A DNA stretch of 64,000 nt from the NCBI RefSeq assembly GCF_001510715.1, contig NZ_LMTJ01000003.1, positions 112,972 through 176,971 of the forward strand, in the 5' to 3' direction. Positions within the stretch are counted from its first letter, which is position 1, and each line of letters begins with the position of its first letter. Of the stretch, positions 18,138 through 28,145 are shown piece by piece. Below the pieces are notes generated by a model. That model saw nothing but the letters and a program-made list of their open reading frames with translations. It searched no databases and had not been told where the DNA came from. A program made the translations under genes and the position numbers. Source of the DNA: Bacillus sp. FJAT-29814 (GTDB lineage Bacteria; Bacillota; Bacilli; Bacillales; Cytobacillaceae).

Positions 18138-19022
18138 ATGTACTTAGTAATCGACATTGGCGGGACTTTTGCCAAATATGCACGAATGGATGAGGCAGGG
18201 ACTATTTTCGATAAAAATAAGAAACCGGCACCAAGAACCAACTTAGCCGACTTTGAACAAATGCTTTTTTCGATTATTGAAGAGCAGGATTTATCAGTCA
18301 TTGACGGGATTGCCATCAGCTGTCCAGGAATCATTGATATTGACACAGGCACCATTTATCAGGGAGGTTCTTTTCCTTTCTTGCATGAGGTAAATTTGGT
18401 CAAAATCCTTGGGGGAAAATACGGTAAAAGTGTGTCGATTGAAAATGACGGAAAATGCGCGGCCATGGCGGAATTATGGCTGGGGAGTGTGAGAGGGAAA
18501 AAGGATGCTGTAGTATTGGTACTTGGAAGCGGTGTTGGCGGGGGCATTATTATGGATGGAAAAGTCCACCGAGGCGTGAACCTGTTCGCTGGGGAAGTTA
18601 GTTATGTGATGAATGGGTTTGATCCGATTTCGAAAAAGGCAAGTTTTGTTGGATATGAATGTTCGTCGGTGCGCATGGTTCAGCAAATTGCTAAACTAAA
18701 GCAGCTCGGAAATCTCAATGATGGCGAGGCTGTCTTTGAATTTATCAACCAGCAGGACGTGGACGCCATGGCTATATTCGACGAGTATTGCCTTCATTTG
18801 GCGGTTCAGATTCTAAATCTGCAGTATATCCTTGACCCCGAACTATTTGCAATTGGAGGAGGCATCAGTTCCCAGCCAATCTTGCTCGACCGGCTGAACT
18901 GGGCAATTCAAGAAATAAAAAAGAATAATCCACATCATGCCGCATCTCCGAATCTGGTGCTGTGCGAATACCGAAATGATGCCAATCTTTATGGGGCGCT
19001 GTATCACTACTTAAATAGATAA
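18138..19022 (+). CDS. ROK-family sugar kinase
   Basis: This 294-residue kinase of the ROK (glucokinase/regulator) family would phosphorylate a hexose or beta-glucoside. The ATP phosphate loop is DIGGTFAKYARM at residues 5-16. SCPGIID follows near 58, the catalytic Asp lies in IENDGKCAA near 103, and LGSGVGGGII near 132. The zinc-binding CxCGxxGC found in many ROK kinases is absent, and there is no N-terminal DNA-binding domain, so it is an enzyme rather than a repressor. This matches the beta-glucoside kinase (BglK-like) subgroup. A GH1 phospho-beta-glucosidase gene lies 3.5 kb downstream. AGGAGGAAG precedes the ATG. Confidence 0.85.
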   Translation: MYLVIDIGGTFAKYARMDEAGTIFDKNKKPAPRTNLADFEQMLFSIIEEQDLSVIDGIAISCPGIIDIDTGTIYQGGSFPFLHEVNLVKILGGKYGKSVSIENDGKCAAMAELWLGSVRGKKDAVVLVLGSGVGGGIIMDGKVHRGVNLFAGEVSYVMNGFDPISKKASFVGYECSSVRMVQQIAKLKQLGNLNDGEAVFEFINQQDVDAMAIFDEYCLHLAVQILNLQYILDPELFAIGGGISSQPILLDRLNWAIQEIKKNNPHHAASPNLVLCEYRNDANLYGALYHYLNR

Positions 19023-19027
19023 ATTCT

Positions 19028-19058
19028 AAATGTCCCTGAAACAGTAAGGGACATTTTT
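19028..19058 (+). terminator. terminator after the ROK kinase gene
   Basis: A perfect 10-bp stem (AAATGTCCCT at 19028-19037 with AGGGACATTT at 19047-19056) runs into a T run. Confidence 0.9.
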
Positions 19059-19111
19059 GAACCAGGACTGGGTTTTATACATAAACTAGGGTATTAATTA
19101 GGAAAGGGTGT

Positions 19112-19366
19112 ATGGAGTTGAGACGAGTAAGACGTATACAACCACAGCCGATCATCGGGCAGGCGTGGACCGGCAGACACGTCATCTTGCTGAACTGTAC
19201 TAAGGATAATCAATTTATCAATTTATATAAAAGCTATCATGCACCTATCGAGCCCGCACGACCTAATTGTGCCGAAACATTATCCCAGCTGCTAAGCATC
19301 GGGTATAAAATACATGCCGTAACAGCCATCTCGCCCAATCAAGTACAATATATATTGGTCTTATAA
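19112..19366 (+). CDS. small hypothetical protein
   Basis: This 84-residue protein was not recognised. The N-terminus is basic (RRVRRIQPQP), and the middle contains ILLNCTKDNQFINLY and ends IHAVTAISPNQVQYILVL, suggesting a small alpha/beta fold. GGAAAGGG is well spaced before the ATG. It lies between a terminator and the pseudogene on the other strand with no overlapping gene, which favours a real coding sequence. Confidence 0.55.
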   Translation: MELRRVRRIQPQPIIGQAWTGRHVILLNCTKDNQFINLYKSYHAPIEPARPNCAETLSQLLSIGYKIHAVTAISPNQVQYILVL

Positions 19367-19448
19367 AAATACACAGGGTCTCCGAGACAGTAGAGCTAGA
19401 TTTTAAGAGCTCATGGTCACGTAGACCCCACATCTAACAAATTCCCCA

Positions 19449-20092
19449 TCAAACAAACACTCTTTCAACCTCCAGCGGCTGCAGCGCATTCGTTGAACTA
19501 ACAAAAATAAAAGCATCGTACCTCTCAGACATAACCGAAGGAACATAATTTCCATAATGCTCATACTGCGGATTATAAACAACCCCAATCGCCCGGTGCC
19601 CAATCCTACGACCAAAGTGCTTCCGATTATCGTCATTAAAAATCAGAAGTTTATCGTGGGGCCCGGCTTTATGCATGACATCCTCCCAACTGCCCTCAAC
19701 AGCAGGTGGCACCACCATTCTCTCAAAATTCACGCCCCATTCATCTGCCGCAATAACAGTCCCGCGGTGAGTTCCAAATCCTACAATAAAAACACGCTCC
19801 TCACCTTGTTGTTCCCTCAACAGTTGACCGACATTTACCAAACCTTCAGCGGCCATATCTGTCGCTCGGGCATCACCGACATGGGTATTGTGCTCCCAAA
19901 TAATCCCCTTGTCAGCAGCGCCATAATAGTCACTAATCTTATTCATGACCTCAACCATATGGCGGTCACGGATATTCCAAGACTCATAACATATGGGACG
20001 TTCTTAATCTCATTCAAAAGTGGCTGTAAATCGTCCATACCTGTTAACAGTATAGCGTTATCTCGAATTGCTTCAATGACATTTTTCTTCAT
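19449..20092 (-). pseudogene. erythromycin esterase-family gene with a large internal deletion
   Basis: Two pieces of one erythromycin-esterase-like protein lie on the minus strand. From the ATG at 20092 the frame reads about 36 family-like residues (MKKNVIEAIRDNAILLTGMD, LQPLLNEIKNVPYVM) and then goes out of frame, stopping near 19943. From 19985 a second frame reads ESWNIRDRHMVEVMNKISDYYG and on to the natural end at 19449, including DARATDMA and GFGTHRGTV. In full-length relatives these segments are separated by roughly 200 residues that carry catalytic histidines and glutamates. The junction is at 19985/19986. The missing middle, with the frame change, should abolish function. The 169-residue 3' ORF is the surviving C-terminal part. 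Confidence 0.8.
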
Positions 20093-20172
20093 TTGGCATC
20101 CCACCATTTGCTTCTTTTAAAAGATATTATTTTCCTTAAATCTTAATTTTAACGAAAGGATGAACGAACTCA

Positions 20173-20190
20173 GCTTAGGAGAAACTAAGC
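20173..20190 (+). promoter_or_regulatory. leader hairpin upstream of splA
   Basis: GCTTAG (20173-20178) pairs with CTAAGC (20185-20190) around a GAGAAA loop, 28 nt before the splA start. SplA of B. subtilis is a negative regulator of the spl operon and is described as TRAP-like, so a short leader structure may be part of its control. That link is inference. Confidence 0.35.
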
Positions 20191-20218
20191 AAAAAGTATT
20201 TAAGGAGTTGACACGACC

Positions 20219-20473
20219 ATGAATCAAGCCTTTCAACCAGGGCAAATTGTCTACGTCATTATTCGAAACCCACATGCTCAGGACGTCGCGAACGTTCAGG
20301 AAGCAGCCGTTGTCCAGAACCCCGATTCCCCGGGCGATTTAGCATTATTTGTGTATGAAACCTTCTATCCATTAAATGATGAAGTAGCTGTTTTTTCGAG
20401 TGCGAACGAGGCAGAACAAGCTTATCAGGAAGCCTTTGGGCAAGCAGAAATCGAGGATTATTATTATGGTTAA
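20219..20473 (+). CDS. splA: SplA, regulator of the spore photoproduct lyase operon
   Basis: This 84-residue protein is close to the 79 residues of B. subtilis SplA. It shows the family pattern FQPGQIVYVIIRNPHAQDVA then VQEAAVVQNPD, then FVYETFYPLNDEVAVFSS. SplA restrains expression of splB in the developing spore and has been described as TRAP-like. It starts at ATG behind AAGGAG. Its end overlaps the splB start by 8 nt, so the two are coupled. Expression is expected in the forespore, but I could not find a convincing sigma-G promoter. Confidence 0.9.
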   Translation: MNQAFQPGQIVYVIIRNPHAQDVANVQEAAVVQNPDSPGDLALFVYETFYPLNDEVAVFSSANEAEQAYQEAFGQAEIEDYYYG

Positions 20474-21494
20474 GCCGTTTGTCCCACAGCTTGTTTATGT
20501 TGAACCGGCAGCCTTAGATTATCCTTTAGGAAAAGAATTGGTGGATAAATTTACCGATATGGGCATTGAAGTGAGGGAAACGACCTCGCACAACCAAATT
20601 CGAAATTTGCCAGGGGATACCGATTTTCAACGGTACCGGATTGCCAAATCGACCCTGGTAGTAGGCATAAGGAAGACCCTGAAATTTGATACGTCCAAAC
20701 CATCGGCTGAATATGCGATTCCGTTTGTAACGGGTTGCATGGGGCATTGCCATTATTGCTACCTACAGACGACGATGGGGAGCAAGCCCTATATTCGTAC
20801 ATATGTAAACATTGATGATATTTTTGAAGCGGCCGAAAAGTACATGAAGGAGCGTGCCCCAGAACCAACAAGATTTGAAGCTTCCTGTACTTCCGATATC
20901 GTGGGGGTGGATCATTTAACCCATACCCTGAAGAAAGCAATTGAGTTTTTTGGACAATCGGAATATGGGAAACTGCGTTTTGTCACGAAATTTGCTCATG
21001 TCGATCACCTGCTTGATGCTAAGCATAATGGCCGGACACGCTTTCGGTTCAGTATGAATGATGAATACATCATTAAAACGTTCGAACCAGGCACATCAAG
21101 AAGGGATGAAAGAATTGAGGCGGCGGGGAAGGTGGCCCAGGCCGGCTATCCCTTAGGGTTTATCATTGCCCCGATTTATCTGCATGATGGCTGGAAAGAG
21201 GGCTATAAGGAAATGTTCGAAAAATTGGAGGCCCAACTGCCCGCAGCCGCCAAAAGAGATTTAACCTTTGAAATGATTCAACATCGCTTCACCAAGCCTG
21301 CCAAACGTGTCATCGAAAAAAATTATCCTATGACAAAATTGGAACTGGATGAATCAAAACGGAAATATAAATGGGGAAAGTATGGAATTGGCAAATATGT
21401 TTACACAGATTCGGAGCAGGAGGACATAAAGGATACCCTCGGGAGCTATATCCATACCTATTTTCCAGAGGCAAAAATCGAATATTTCACGTAA
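20466..21494 (+). CDS. splB: spore photoproduct lyase (radical SAM)
   Basis: This 342-residue enzyme, the same length as B. subtilis SplB, reverts the 5-thyminyl-5,6-dihydrothymine lesion in germinating spores. The radical-SAM CxxxCxxC motif CMGHCHYC places Cys91, Cys95 and Cys98 on the 4Fe-4S cluster. Cys141 in EASCTSDIVG is the conserved hydrogen donor. All four match the numbering known for B. subtilis. I chose ATG at 20466; the open frame upstream lies inside splA. uvsE follows after 9 nt. Confidence 0.95.
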   Translation: MVKPFVPQLVYVEPAALDYPLGKELVDKFTDMGIEVRETTSHNQIRNLPGDTDFQRYRIAKSTLVVGIRKTLKFDTSKPSAEYAIPFVTGCMGHCHYCYLQTTMGSKPYIRTYVNIDDIFEAAEKYMKERAPEPTRFEASCTSDIVGVDHLTHTLKKAIEFFGQSEYGKLRFVTKFAHVDHLLDAKHNGRTRFRFSMNDEYIIKTFEPGTSRRDERIEAAGKVAQAGYPLGFIIAPIYLHDGWKEGYKEMFEKLEAQLPAAAKRDLTFEMIQHRFTKPAKRVIEKNYPMTKLELDESKRKYKWGKYGIGKYVYTDSEQEDIKDTLGSYIHTYFPEAKIEYFT

Positions 21495-21503
21495 AGAGGT
21501 ATC

Positions 21504-22460
21504 ATGATGAAAATACGATTCGGATATGTGGCAACAGCACTGGACCTCTGGGATGCCAGTCCTTCAAAAACATTGACGTTTACTCGATACAGTAAGCTTC
21601 CAAAAAATGAGCGAATGGATACGCTGAAATGGGTAACAGCCCAAAATTTAACCCATACGAAAAGAATTCTTTATTATAATATCGCTCATGAAATCGAATT
21701 GTATCGGTTTTCGAGCGGGCTCGTTCCATTGGCGACTCACCCAGAAGTGATGTGGGATTTTATCACCCCTTTTAAAAAAGAATGGAAGGAGCTTGGCCAA
21801 TTGATTCAAAAATTTCAAATTCGGCCAAGCTTCCATCCGAATCAATTTACGCTTTTCACTAGTCCTCGTGATGAGGTGACCGATAATGCTGTTAAGGACA
21901 TGGAGTATCACTATAAAATGCTCCAGGCCATGAACGGGCTGGAAAAAGGAGTCATCAATATTCATATCGGTGGAGCTTACGGGGATAAAGAAACCTCTTT
22001 AATCCGATTCCACGGTAATTTAAAAAAGCTGCCGGACACTATCAAAAAACATATGACGCTTGAAAATGATGACAAAACATATAATGTGGAAGAAACCCTG
22101 CTTGTTTGTGAACAGGAAAACGTTCCGATGGTTCTTGATTATCATCATTTTATGGCGAATAAAGGGGAAATTGCACTAGAAGATTTTTTGCCGCGTATTT
22201 TTGATACATGGAATCATCCGAAAAATGTACCCAAAGTTCATATCTCCTCACCCAAGTCCGAAAAGGAATATCGGTCTCATTCGGATTTTGTTTCTTTAGA
22301 ATTTGTCCTGCCATTTTTAAAAATAGCCAAGGAGCTGAACCAGGACTTTGATATCATGATTGAGGCGAAGCAGAAAAATCTGGCGATGCAAAGGCTTGTT
22401 GAAGAAGTAGCTTCCATTCGCGGGGTGAAACGGATTACTAGCGCGGCGGTGGAGTGGTAA
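21504..22460 (+). CDS. uvsE: UV DNA damage endonuclease UvsE/UvdE
   Basis: This 318-residue TIM-barrel endonuclease nicks DNA 5' of UV photoproducts, giving a repair route independent of UvrABC. It shows the family start IRFGYVATAL, then the metal-site residues in SFHPNQFTLFTS (about 112-123), INIHIGGAYGDK (about 151-162), TLENDDK, and LDYHHFMAN. AAAGAGGT precedes two adjacent ATGs (21504 and 21507). It lies 9 nt after splB, so both UV-repair pathways are in one transcript. Confidence 0.92.
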   Translation: MMKIRFGYVATALDLWDASPSKTLTFTRYSKLPKNERMDTLKWVTAQNLTHTKRILYYNIAHEIELYRFSSGLVPLATHPEVMWDFITPFKKEWKELGQLIQKFQIRPSFHPNQFTLFTSPRDEVTDNAVKDMEYHYKMLQAMNGLEKGVINIHIGGAYGDKETSLIRFHGNLKKLPDTIKKHMTLENDDKTYNVEETLLVCEQENVPMVLDYHHFMANKGEIALEDFLPRIFDTWNHPKNVPKVHISSPKSEKEYRSHSDFVSLEFVLPFLKIAKELNQDFDIMIEAKQKNLAMQRLVEEVASIRGVKRITSAAVEW

Positions 22461-22480
22461 ACTTAAGATGTCCTAGATAA

Positions 22481-23932
<1,452 letters not shown>

Positions 23933-23946
23933 TTGTAAGTAGAAAA

Positions 23947-23992
23947 ATGGGGCAGTCCCAAGAGTGTTTCTAACTCTTGGGCAGCCCCATTT
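23947..23992. terminator. strong terminator between convergent genes
   Basis: A long interrupted stem pairs ATGGGGC with GCCCCAT outside and CCCAAGAGT with ACTCTTGGG inside, around a 7-nt loop. It probably serves the GH1 gene and the convergent M14 peptidase gene. Confidence 0.85.
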
Positions 23993-23998
23993 CAAGGT

Positions 23999-26803
23999 TT
24001 AGTCTCGGTCTCTGCCAATTTCAAAGAAGGATTTACCAGCCTTGTTATTTTCAGCCTTCACTTCTTTACCGTTCACTTTTCCTTTGCCTTTCTTCAGAAC
24101 CTCTGTCCCTACTGATGCATAGATGCTATTGGCCAATAGGCGGTAGCTGTACTGTGTATGGGCTCTAAAGGCTAGGTCGTTAGCAAACAAGGTGATGGCA
24201 GAGTCTTCAAAGTTTTTCGTAATGGCAAGTGTTTGGCCCTTTGCTTTCTCGTGTCCTGGCCACCAGCCAGCAACATAGAAATCATCGGAGTTGCTAAAGG
24301 TTGCTAATACCTCGGCATCTTCCGGAACAGAGGTGATCCATGCTCCAAATGTAGTATATAAGAGCTCGTCCTTCTGATAGCCGGAAGTCAATGCGTGATC
24401 ATTCACGACTGCTTTAAATAGTCCTTCATGGCCATTTGCAGTGGCAGCATAATCAAACCCTGGGAGCACTCCGCTGCTTTTCACTGCACGCATAGCAGAA
24501 GAACCAATCCCTACAAATGATTTTCCTGCAATAGCACTTGGAACAAAGCTTCCACTGTCACTAATAATGATGTCAGCTTCAGCGGAGGTGACCAATTCAA
24601 ATCCAAGTTCTTTTAGCGAGAAATTTAATTGTGACGACCCGGAAACTGCAACTTTCGGCATCTTTAGTAGTTCTCTTTTCACCGGATTAGAAGTCCCCAG
24701 CTGCTTTGCCTCGAAATAATAGTTCTTTCCGTACTTTTGAAGATCCGTTGTGTTGACAATAAAGTCACCTTTATTGACACCGGCTTTTGTTTCTGTGGCT
24801 TTTTCGACAACTGCCCCATTTTTTAGAAGTTCATTTACTAGTTTAATAGTTTCATTATTCGTATTTGCCAGCACTTGCTTAGGTGTTTTGCCGGTTACTT
24901 CACCCACAGGCAATGTAACATTTTTGACTTTAGAGGTGATCCCTTTAAAAATTCCTGGTACACGAACCTCAGCTACATCAAATCCACGAAGCGCAGAGAA
25001 GTTTACGACAACCGGGTCATACATCGCTCCCCAGTCGGAAACATTATCCCCTTTGTAAAGCATAGCATTTGCCACACCGCGTTTTGCTTGATTCATCGGA
25101 ACGACAAATGTACCCTTAGGATACATAGTTCCTTTGACATTGATGTTTTTTGTCGTTTGTTCCACCTTTACACCGTTGCGAAGCAGATAGTCAACCATCT
25201 TGTGTGCTTCATAATTATTTTTTTGTTCCTTATCATTTGTCGGAATCACGTAGTAATCCGGGAAGAAATTCTCATTGTTTCCTCTTACGCGGCCAATCGC
25301 TTCACCTGCAGAATTGACAAAGTATTGGTCAACTGCACGGTTATCCTCGCCGTTTACGCCTCGCTTGAAGATATCCAGCTGATTTTCAAATAAGGCATCC
25401 TTATTTTCTGTGACATATTTGACCGCCCCTAATCCAGCGCCCAACATTGCATTATAACCATTCTGGCCTAATGCGGGAACTTCAACGGTATGGCCCAATG
25501 AGCCGTGAAGCATGGCATACATTGGCGTATAGGCAGGGGTCATATCATCCCAGCCATCTTTATAATCTAGTGCTGGAATTTCGTATGAAGGAAAAGTAGA
25601 ATTACCAATCCCAGCTTGTCCCATTGAATGAGCCTGTTCAATCATAGTAGGGTAAAGCAGGTCATACTCAAAGTTCGGATTATGCGGAGGAGTGGTCGGT
25701 TCGATTAAAAATCCGCCTACATAGCCATGCATATCAATGAAAGACAGCGGTGTCCATTTTGCAATAACCTGGGTAACTTGTTGGGTTTCAACCTGTGTTT
25801 GATAATGGTTGTCACGATTTAAATCAAAACCATTTGCATTTGCTCTCGTATTGGCAACTCGTCCATCAGGATTGTTCGTAAACATGTACAGGAAGATGAC
25901 ATCATCGAGGACATTATCAACATCCAATGTTACGGTTTGTTCCTTTTCGCCTTTCCCGGTCTTAAAAGTTACTTCCTCTCCAAGGGCAAACTTCTTCAAT
26001 AAATCCACCTGGGCATCGACACCCTCAACCTCGTCGGGATGGATATTGTTGATCCAAACCGGAACTTGATAGTCGCCCATGGAACCATTTTTTAATTTCT
26101 CGATTAAACTCTGAGGATTTTCTAATGCAGCCGGTAGCGTTTCATTTAAATACTTGTCGACAGCGTTTTTGTTTTTTGCCAAGATGACGAAGTGAAGGTC
26201 GCGGCCCTGTACGGTTTTACCAAGGCTTTGATACTCCAGATAGCGATTATTGTTTGCTTTTGCTTGCTGGAAAACTTTATCAATTTCCGGTTTTAGTTGA
26301 TCGTAAAATAAAAATTGATCGTATACATTTAGTTTTACAGAAGTGGCCGCTTTTTCGTTACCGGCAGGATTAAGCAAGGCCAATTCATGATCGCCTATAA
26401 ACTGTTGGTATTGGGTTCGAATGGTTCGATTTGATAGGTCGTTTCTATTAAATAGAAGCCCGAACTCCAATGTTGCCTTGATGGTAGTGGTTCCATCGAC
26501 ATAGTGCGGTTGTTCTTTTACGGTAATGAAAGGGGCTCCACTATAATTTGTCCCGCTTGTCCATTTTTTCCATTGTGATAGATCCTTACCGCCAAATTGC
26601 CATTGCAATTGACTTAAATCCACATTCTCGCCAAAATCGGCTTGTACCTCGACAGTGCGAGTCTCTGTCAGTGAAAAAAGAGATCTACTTACCTTAAGTT
26701 CTGTCACTTGGACCTCATCCGCTGCTGAAGCAGGGAAGGAGGTTTGTGCAAAGATGGACAGCATCATTATAAATGCTAGCCAACCTGCAAAATACTTTTT
26801 CAT
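23999..26803 (-). CDS. large secreted M14-family zinc carboxypeptidase-like protein
   Basis: This 934-residue exported peptidase has a signal peptide of about 27 residues ending ASAADE. An N-terminal beta domain covers about 28-165. The M14 catalytic domain (about 170-480) holds zinc ligands His255 and Glu258 in NNIHPDEVEG, His359 in FIDMHGYVGG, and a likely catalytic Glu441 in HTVEVPALG. A long C-terminal part (about 500-934) includes a Rossmann-like segment near 730-760 (ADIIISDSGSFVP). AAAGGGTG precedes the ATG. It is monocistronic. The size is well above simple carboxypeptidases (about 300 residues), so it may trim peptidoglycan peptides or proteins outside the cell; substrate unknown. 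Confidence 0.88.
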   Translation of the reverse strand: MKKYFAGWLAFIMMLSIFAQTSFPASAADEVQVTELKVSRSLFSLTETRTVEVQADFGENVDLSQLQWQFGGKDLSQWKKWTSGTNYSGAPFITVKEQPHYVDGTTTIKATLEFGLLFNRNDLSNRTIRTQYQQFIGDHELALLNPAGNEKAATSVKLNVYDQFLFYDQLKPEIDKVFQQAKANNNRYLEYQSLGKTVQGRDLHFVILAKNKNAVDKYLNETLPAALENPQSLIEKLKNGSMGDYQVPVWINNIHPDEVEGVDAQVDLLKKFALGEEVTFKTGKGEKEQTVTLDVDNVLDDVIFLYMFTNNPDGRVANTRANANGFDLNRDNHYQTQVETQQVTQVIAKWTPLSFIDMHGYVGGFLIEPTTPPHNPNFEYDLLYPTMIEQAHSMGQAGIGNSTFPSYEIPALDYKDGWDDMTPAYTPMYAMLHGSLGHTVEVPALGQNGYNAMLGAGLGAVKYVTENKDALFENQLDIFKRGVNGEDNRAVDQYFVNSAGEAIGRVRGNNENFFPDYYVIPTNDKEQKNNYEAHKMVDYLLRNGVKVEQTTKNINVKGTMYPKGTFVVPMNQAKRGVANAMLYKGDNVSDWGAMYDPVVVNFSALRGFDVAEVRVPGIFKGITSKVKNVTLPVGEVTGKTPKQVLANTNNETIKLVNELLKNGAVVEKATETKAGVNKGDFIVNTTDLQKYGKNYYFEAKQLGTSNPVKRELLKMPKVAVSGSSQLNFSLKELGFELVTSAEADIIISDSGSFVPSAIAGKSFVGIGSSAMRAVKSSGVLPGFDYAATANGHEGLFKAVVNDHALTSGYQKDELLYTTFGAWITSVPEDAEVLATFSNSDDFYVAGWWPGHEKAKGQTLAITKNFEDSAITLFANDLAFRAHTQYSYRLLANSIYASVGTEVLKKGKGKVNGKEVKAENNKAGKSFFEIGRDRD

Positions 26804-26958
26804 ACTAACACCCTTTCTATTACTAGTAATATGTACTGCTAGTTTAATATAACAAAATATTCTGATATTTTTTGCCGAAAAACTTCGAAAATCGAAGCAT
26901 ATCGGTCGACAATTTGCGTGGATTCTGCTCTTATTCGGTTATCGGCAGTTTTTCATAT

Positions 26959-26990
26959 AAAAAAATCGGAACGCCATGTTCCGATTTTTT
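26959..26990 (-). terminator. terminator of the alpha/beta hydrolase gene
   Basis: A perfect 13-bp stem (26960-26972 with 26978-26990) has A and T runs on both sides, directly after the minus-strand stop codon at 27000. Confidence 0.85.
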
Positions 26991-26999
26991 GCAACGATC

Positions 27000-27836
27000 T
27001 CATCGATTATTTACCTGTCTCCAAGTCCGGACGAGACCATCAACAATGCCATCAATGACGTCCTTGTCGGTAAAATAACTGGTGTGGCATAATGGATTCC
27101 AGCTCGTTAGTATATTGCCTACATTCACCTGCCTATCTTTCGTAACCGCATGCTGATAGACTTCGTTTATTGTTTTTAATGGGTATCCCAATATATCATC
27201 GCTGTCATAAAAGTTAACCCATTCACCCTTAACACCCGAATAGTAATTTTTAAGTTTAGGAGACGGGATATTAAGCGGTCGGTCAAATTTATGATAGCGC
27301 AGGCTCCACAATGGAAGGGCTGTTCCCAGTGTATAAAAAAGTGCCAGCGTTTCGCCTTTTTCCAAGGCGGAAGGAGTGCCTTCCATTTGTTTTGATTGCA
27401 AATCATAGAAATAATTGCTGGCAAGCACAGAGCCTAAACTATGCGAAATGACACATAAAGGAGCATAACCTCCGGCTTTTTTAGCAAGAATGTTTAAGTT
27501 TTCACGGATATTTTCATGGATTCTTTCGTAATTATGCTTCGCAGACTCTACAGGCTGATAGGCAATCACGTCTCCTGCATAATGAATAAAAAATTTGCGG
27601 AGTGACTGATAATCAAGCTTTGGTTCATGGACGATTTTTTTATACAAATCTTCCTCTCGTTCTTCTAATAGCTCTGACCAGTGAATCGGCTGAAAAATAA
27701 GCTGCGAGGAAGGGTCCTCCACCAAATTTCCGACCTTGCTGGCAAAATTCCTATTTATCAATTCTATCATTTCTGCAGCAAATTCTTTGTTCTGTCTGCC
27801 GATACCATGAATAATCGCAATCGCAATTCTTTTCAA
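27000..27836 (-). CDS. alpha/beta hydrolase-like protein
   Basis: This roughly 278-residue cytosolic protein begins MKRIAIAIIHGIGRQ, an oxyanion-type HG loop. It has a nucleophile elbow SHSLGS (about 147-152), an acidic DSDDILG near 210, and a late histidine in PLCHTSYF. Together these suggest a serine hydrolase of the alpha/beta fold, perhaps lipase-like, with unknown substrate. I chose TTG at 27836 because AAAGGTGGG ends about 7 nt upstream. A longer frame to GTG at 27890 has no ribosome binding site. Related Bacillus proteins are often misnamed as chemotaxis proteins. Confidence 0.7.
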   Translation of the reverse strand: MKRIAIAIIHGIGRQNKEFAAEMIELINRNFASKVGNLVEDPSSQLIFQPIHWSELLEEREEDLYKKIVHEPKLDYQSLRKFFIHYAGDVIAYQPVESAKHNYERIHENIRENLNILAKKAGGYAPLCVISHSLGSVLASNYFYDLQSKQMEGTPSALEKGETLALFYTLGTALPLWSLRYHKFDRPLNIPSPKLKNYYSGVKGEWVNFYDSDDILGYPLKTINEVYQHAVTKDRQVNVGNILTSWNPLCHTSYFTDKDVIDGIVDGLVRTWRQVNNR

Positions 27837-28106
27837 CTTGTTTCCCACCTTTTTAACATCCTGAAAAGGACTTTTGTAATAGGTATTCACTATGTATATA
27901 TGGATTTACTGAAAAAAAAGACTGGTAAGATGGTCGTTGTTTTTTTAAAAACGGTTTTTTCGATTCCTAAGAATCAATTCTTTGGATAATGCTTTGGTGA
28001 TAAGTACGTTAATGCCCGCGTGAACTTTATGAACAAAATAGTGGCAAAGTTTTTAATGTTGTTTAAAACCACAATATTTAAAATTGGTAGATTTTTTGTA
28101 AAATCA

Positions 28107-28120
28107 AGAAAACGTTTACA
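28107..28120 (+). promoter_or_regulatory. cre-like site (CcpA) before tctC
   Basis: AGAAAACGTTTACA matches the 14-nt cre consensus at 13 positions (the first base differs) and lies 25 nt before the tctC start. It would place the transporter under catabolite repression. A second AACGTTCACA follows within 8 nt. Confidence 0.5.
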
Positions 28121-28145
28121 AAACGTTCACAAAGGGGGAGAAGAA

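Noticed and set aside
19557..20120. 187-codon plus-strand ORF over the erythromycin esterase pseudogene
   Set aside because: It is the complement of a region with clear minus-strand homology and shows no start site.
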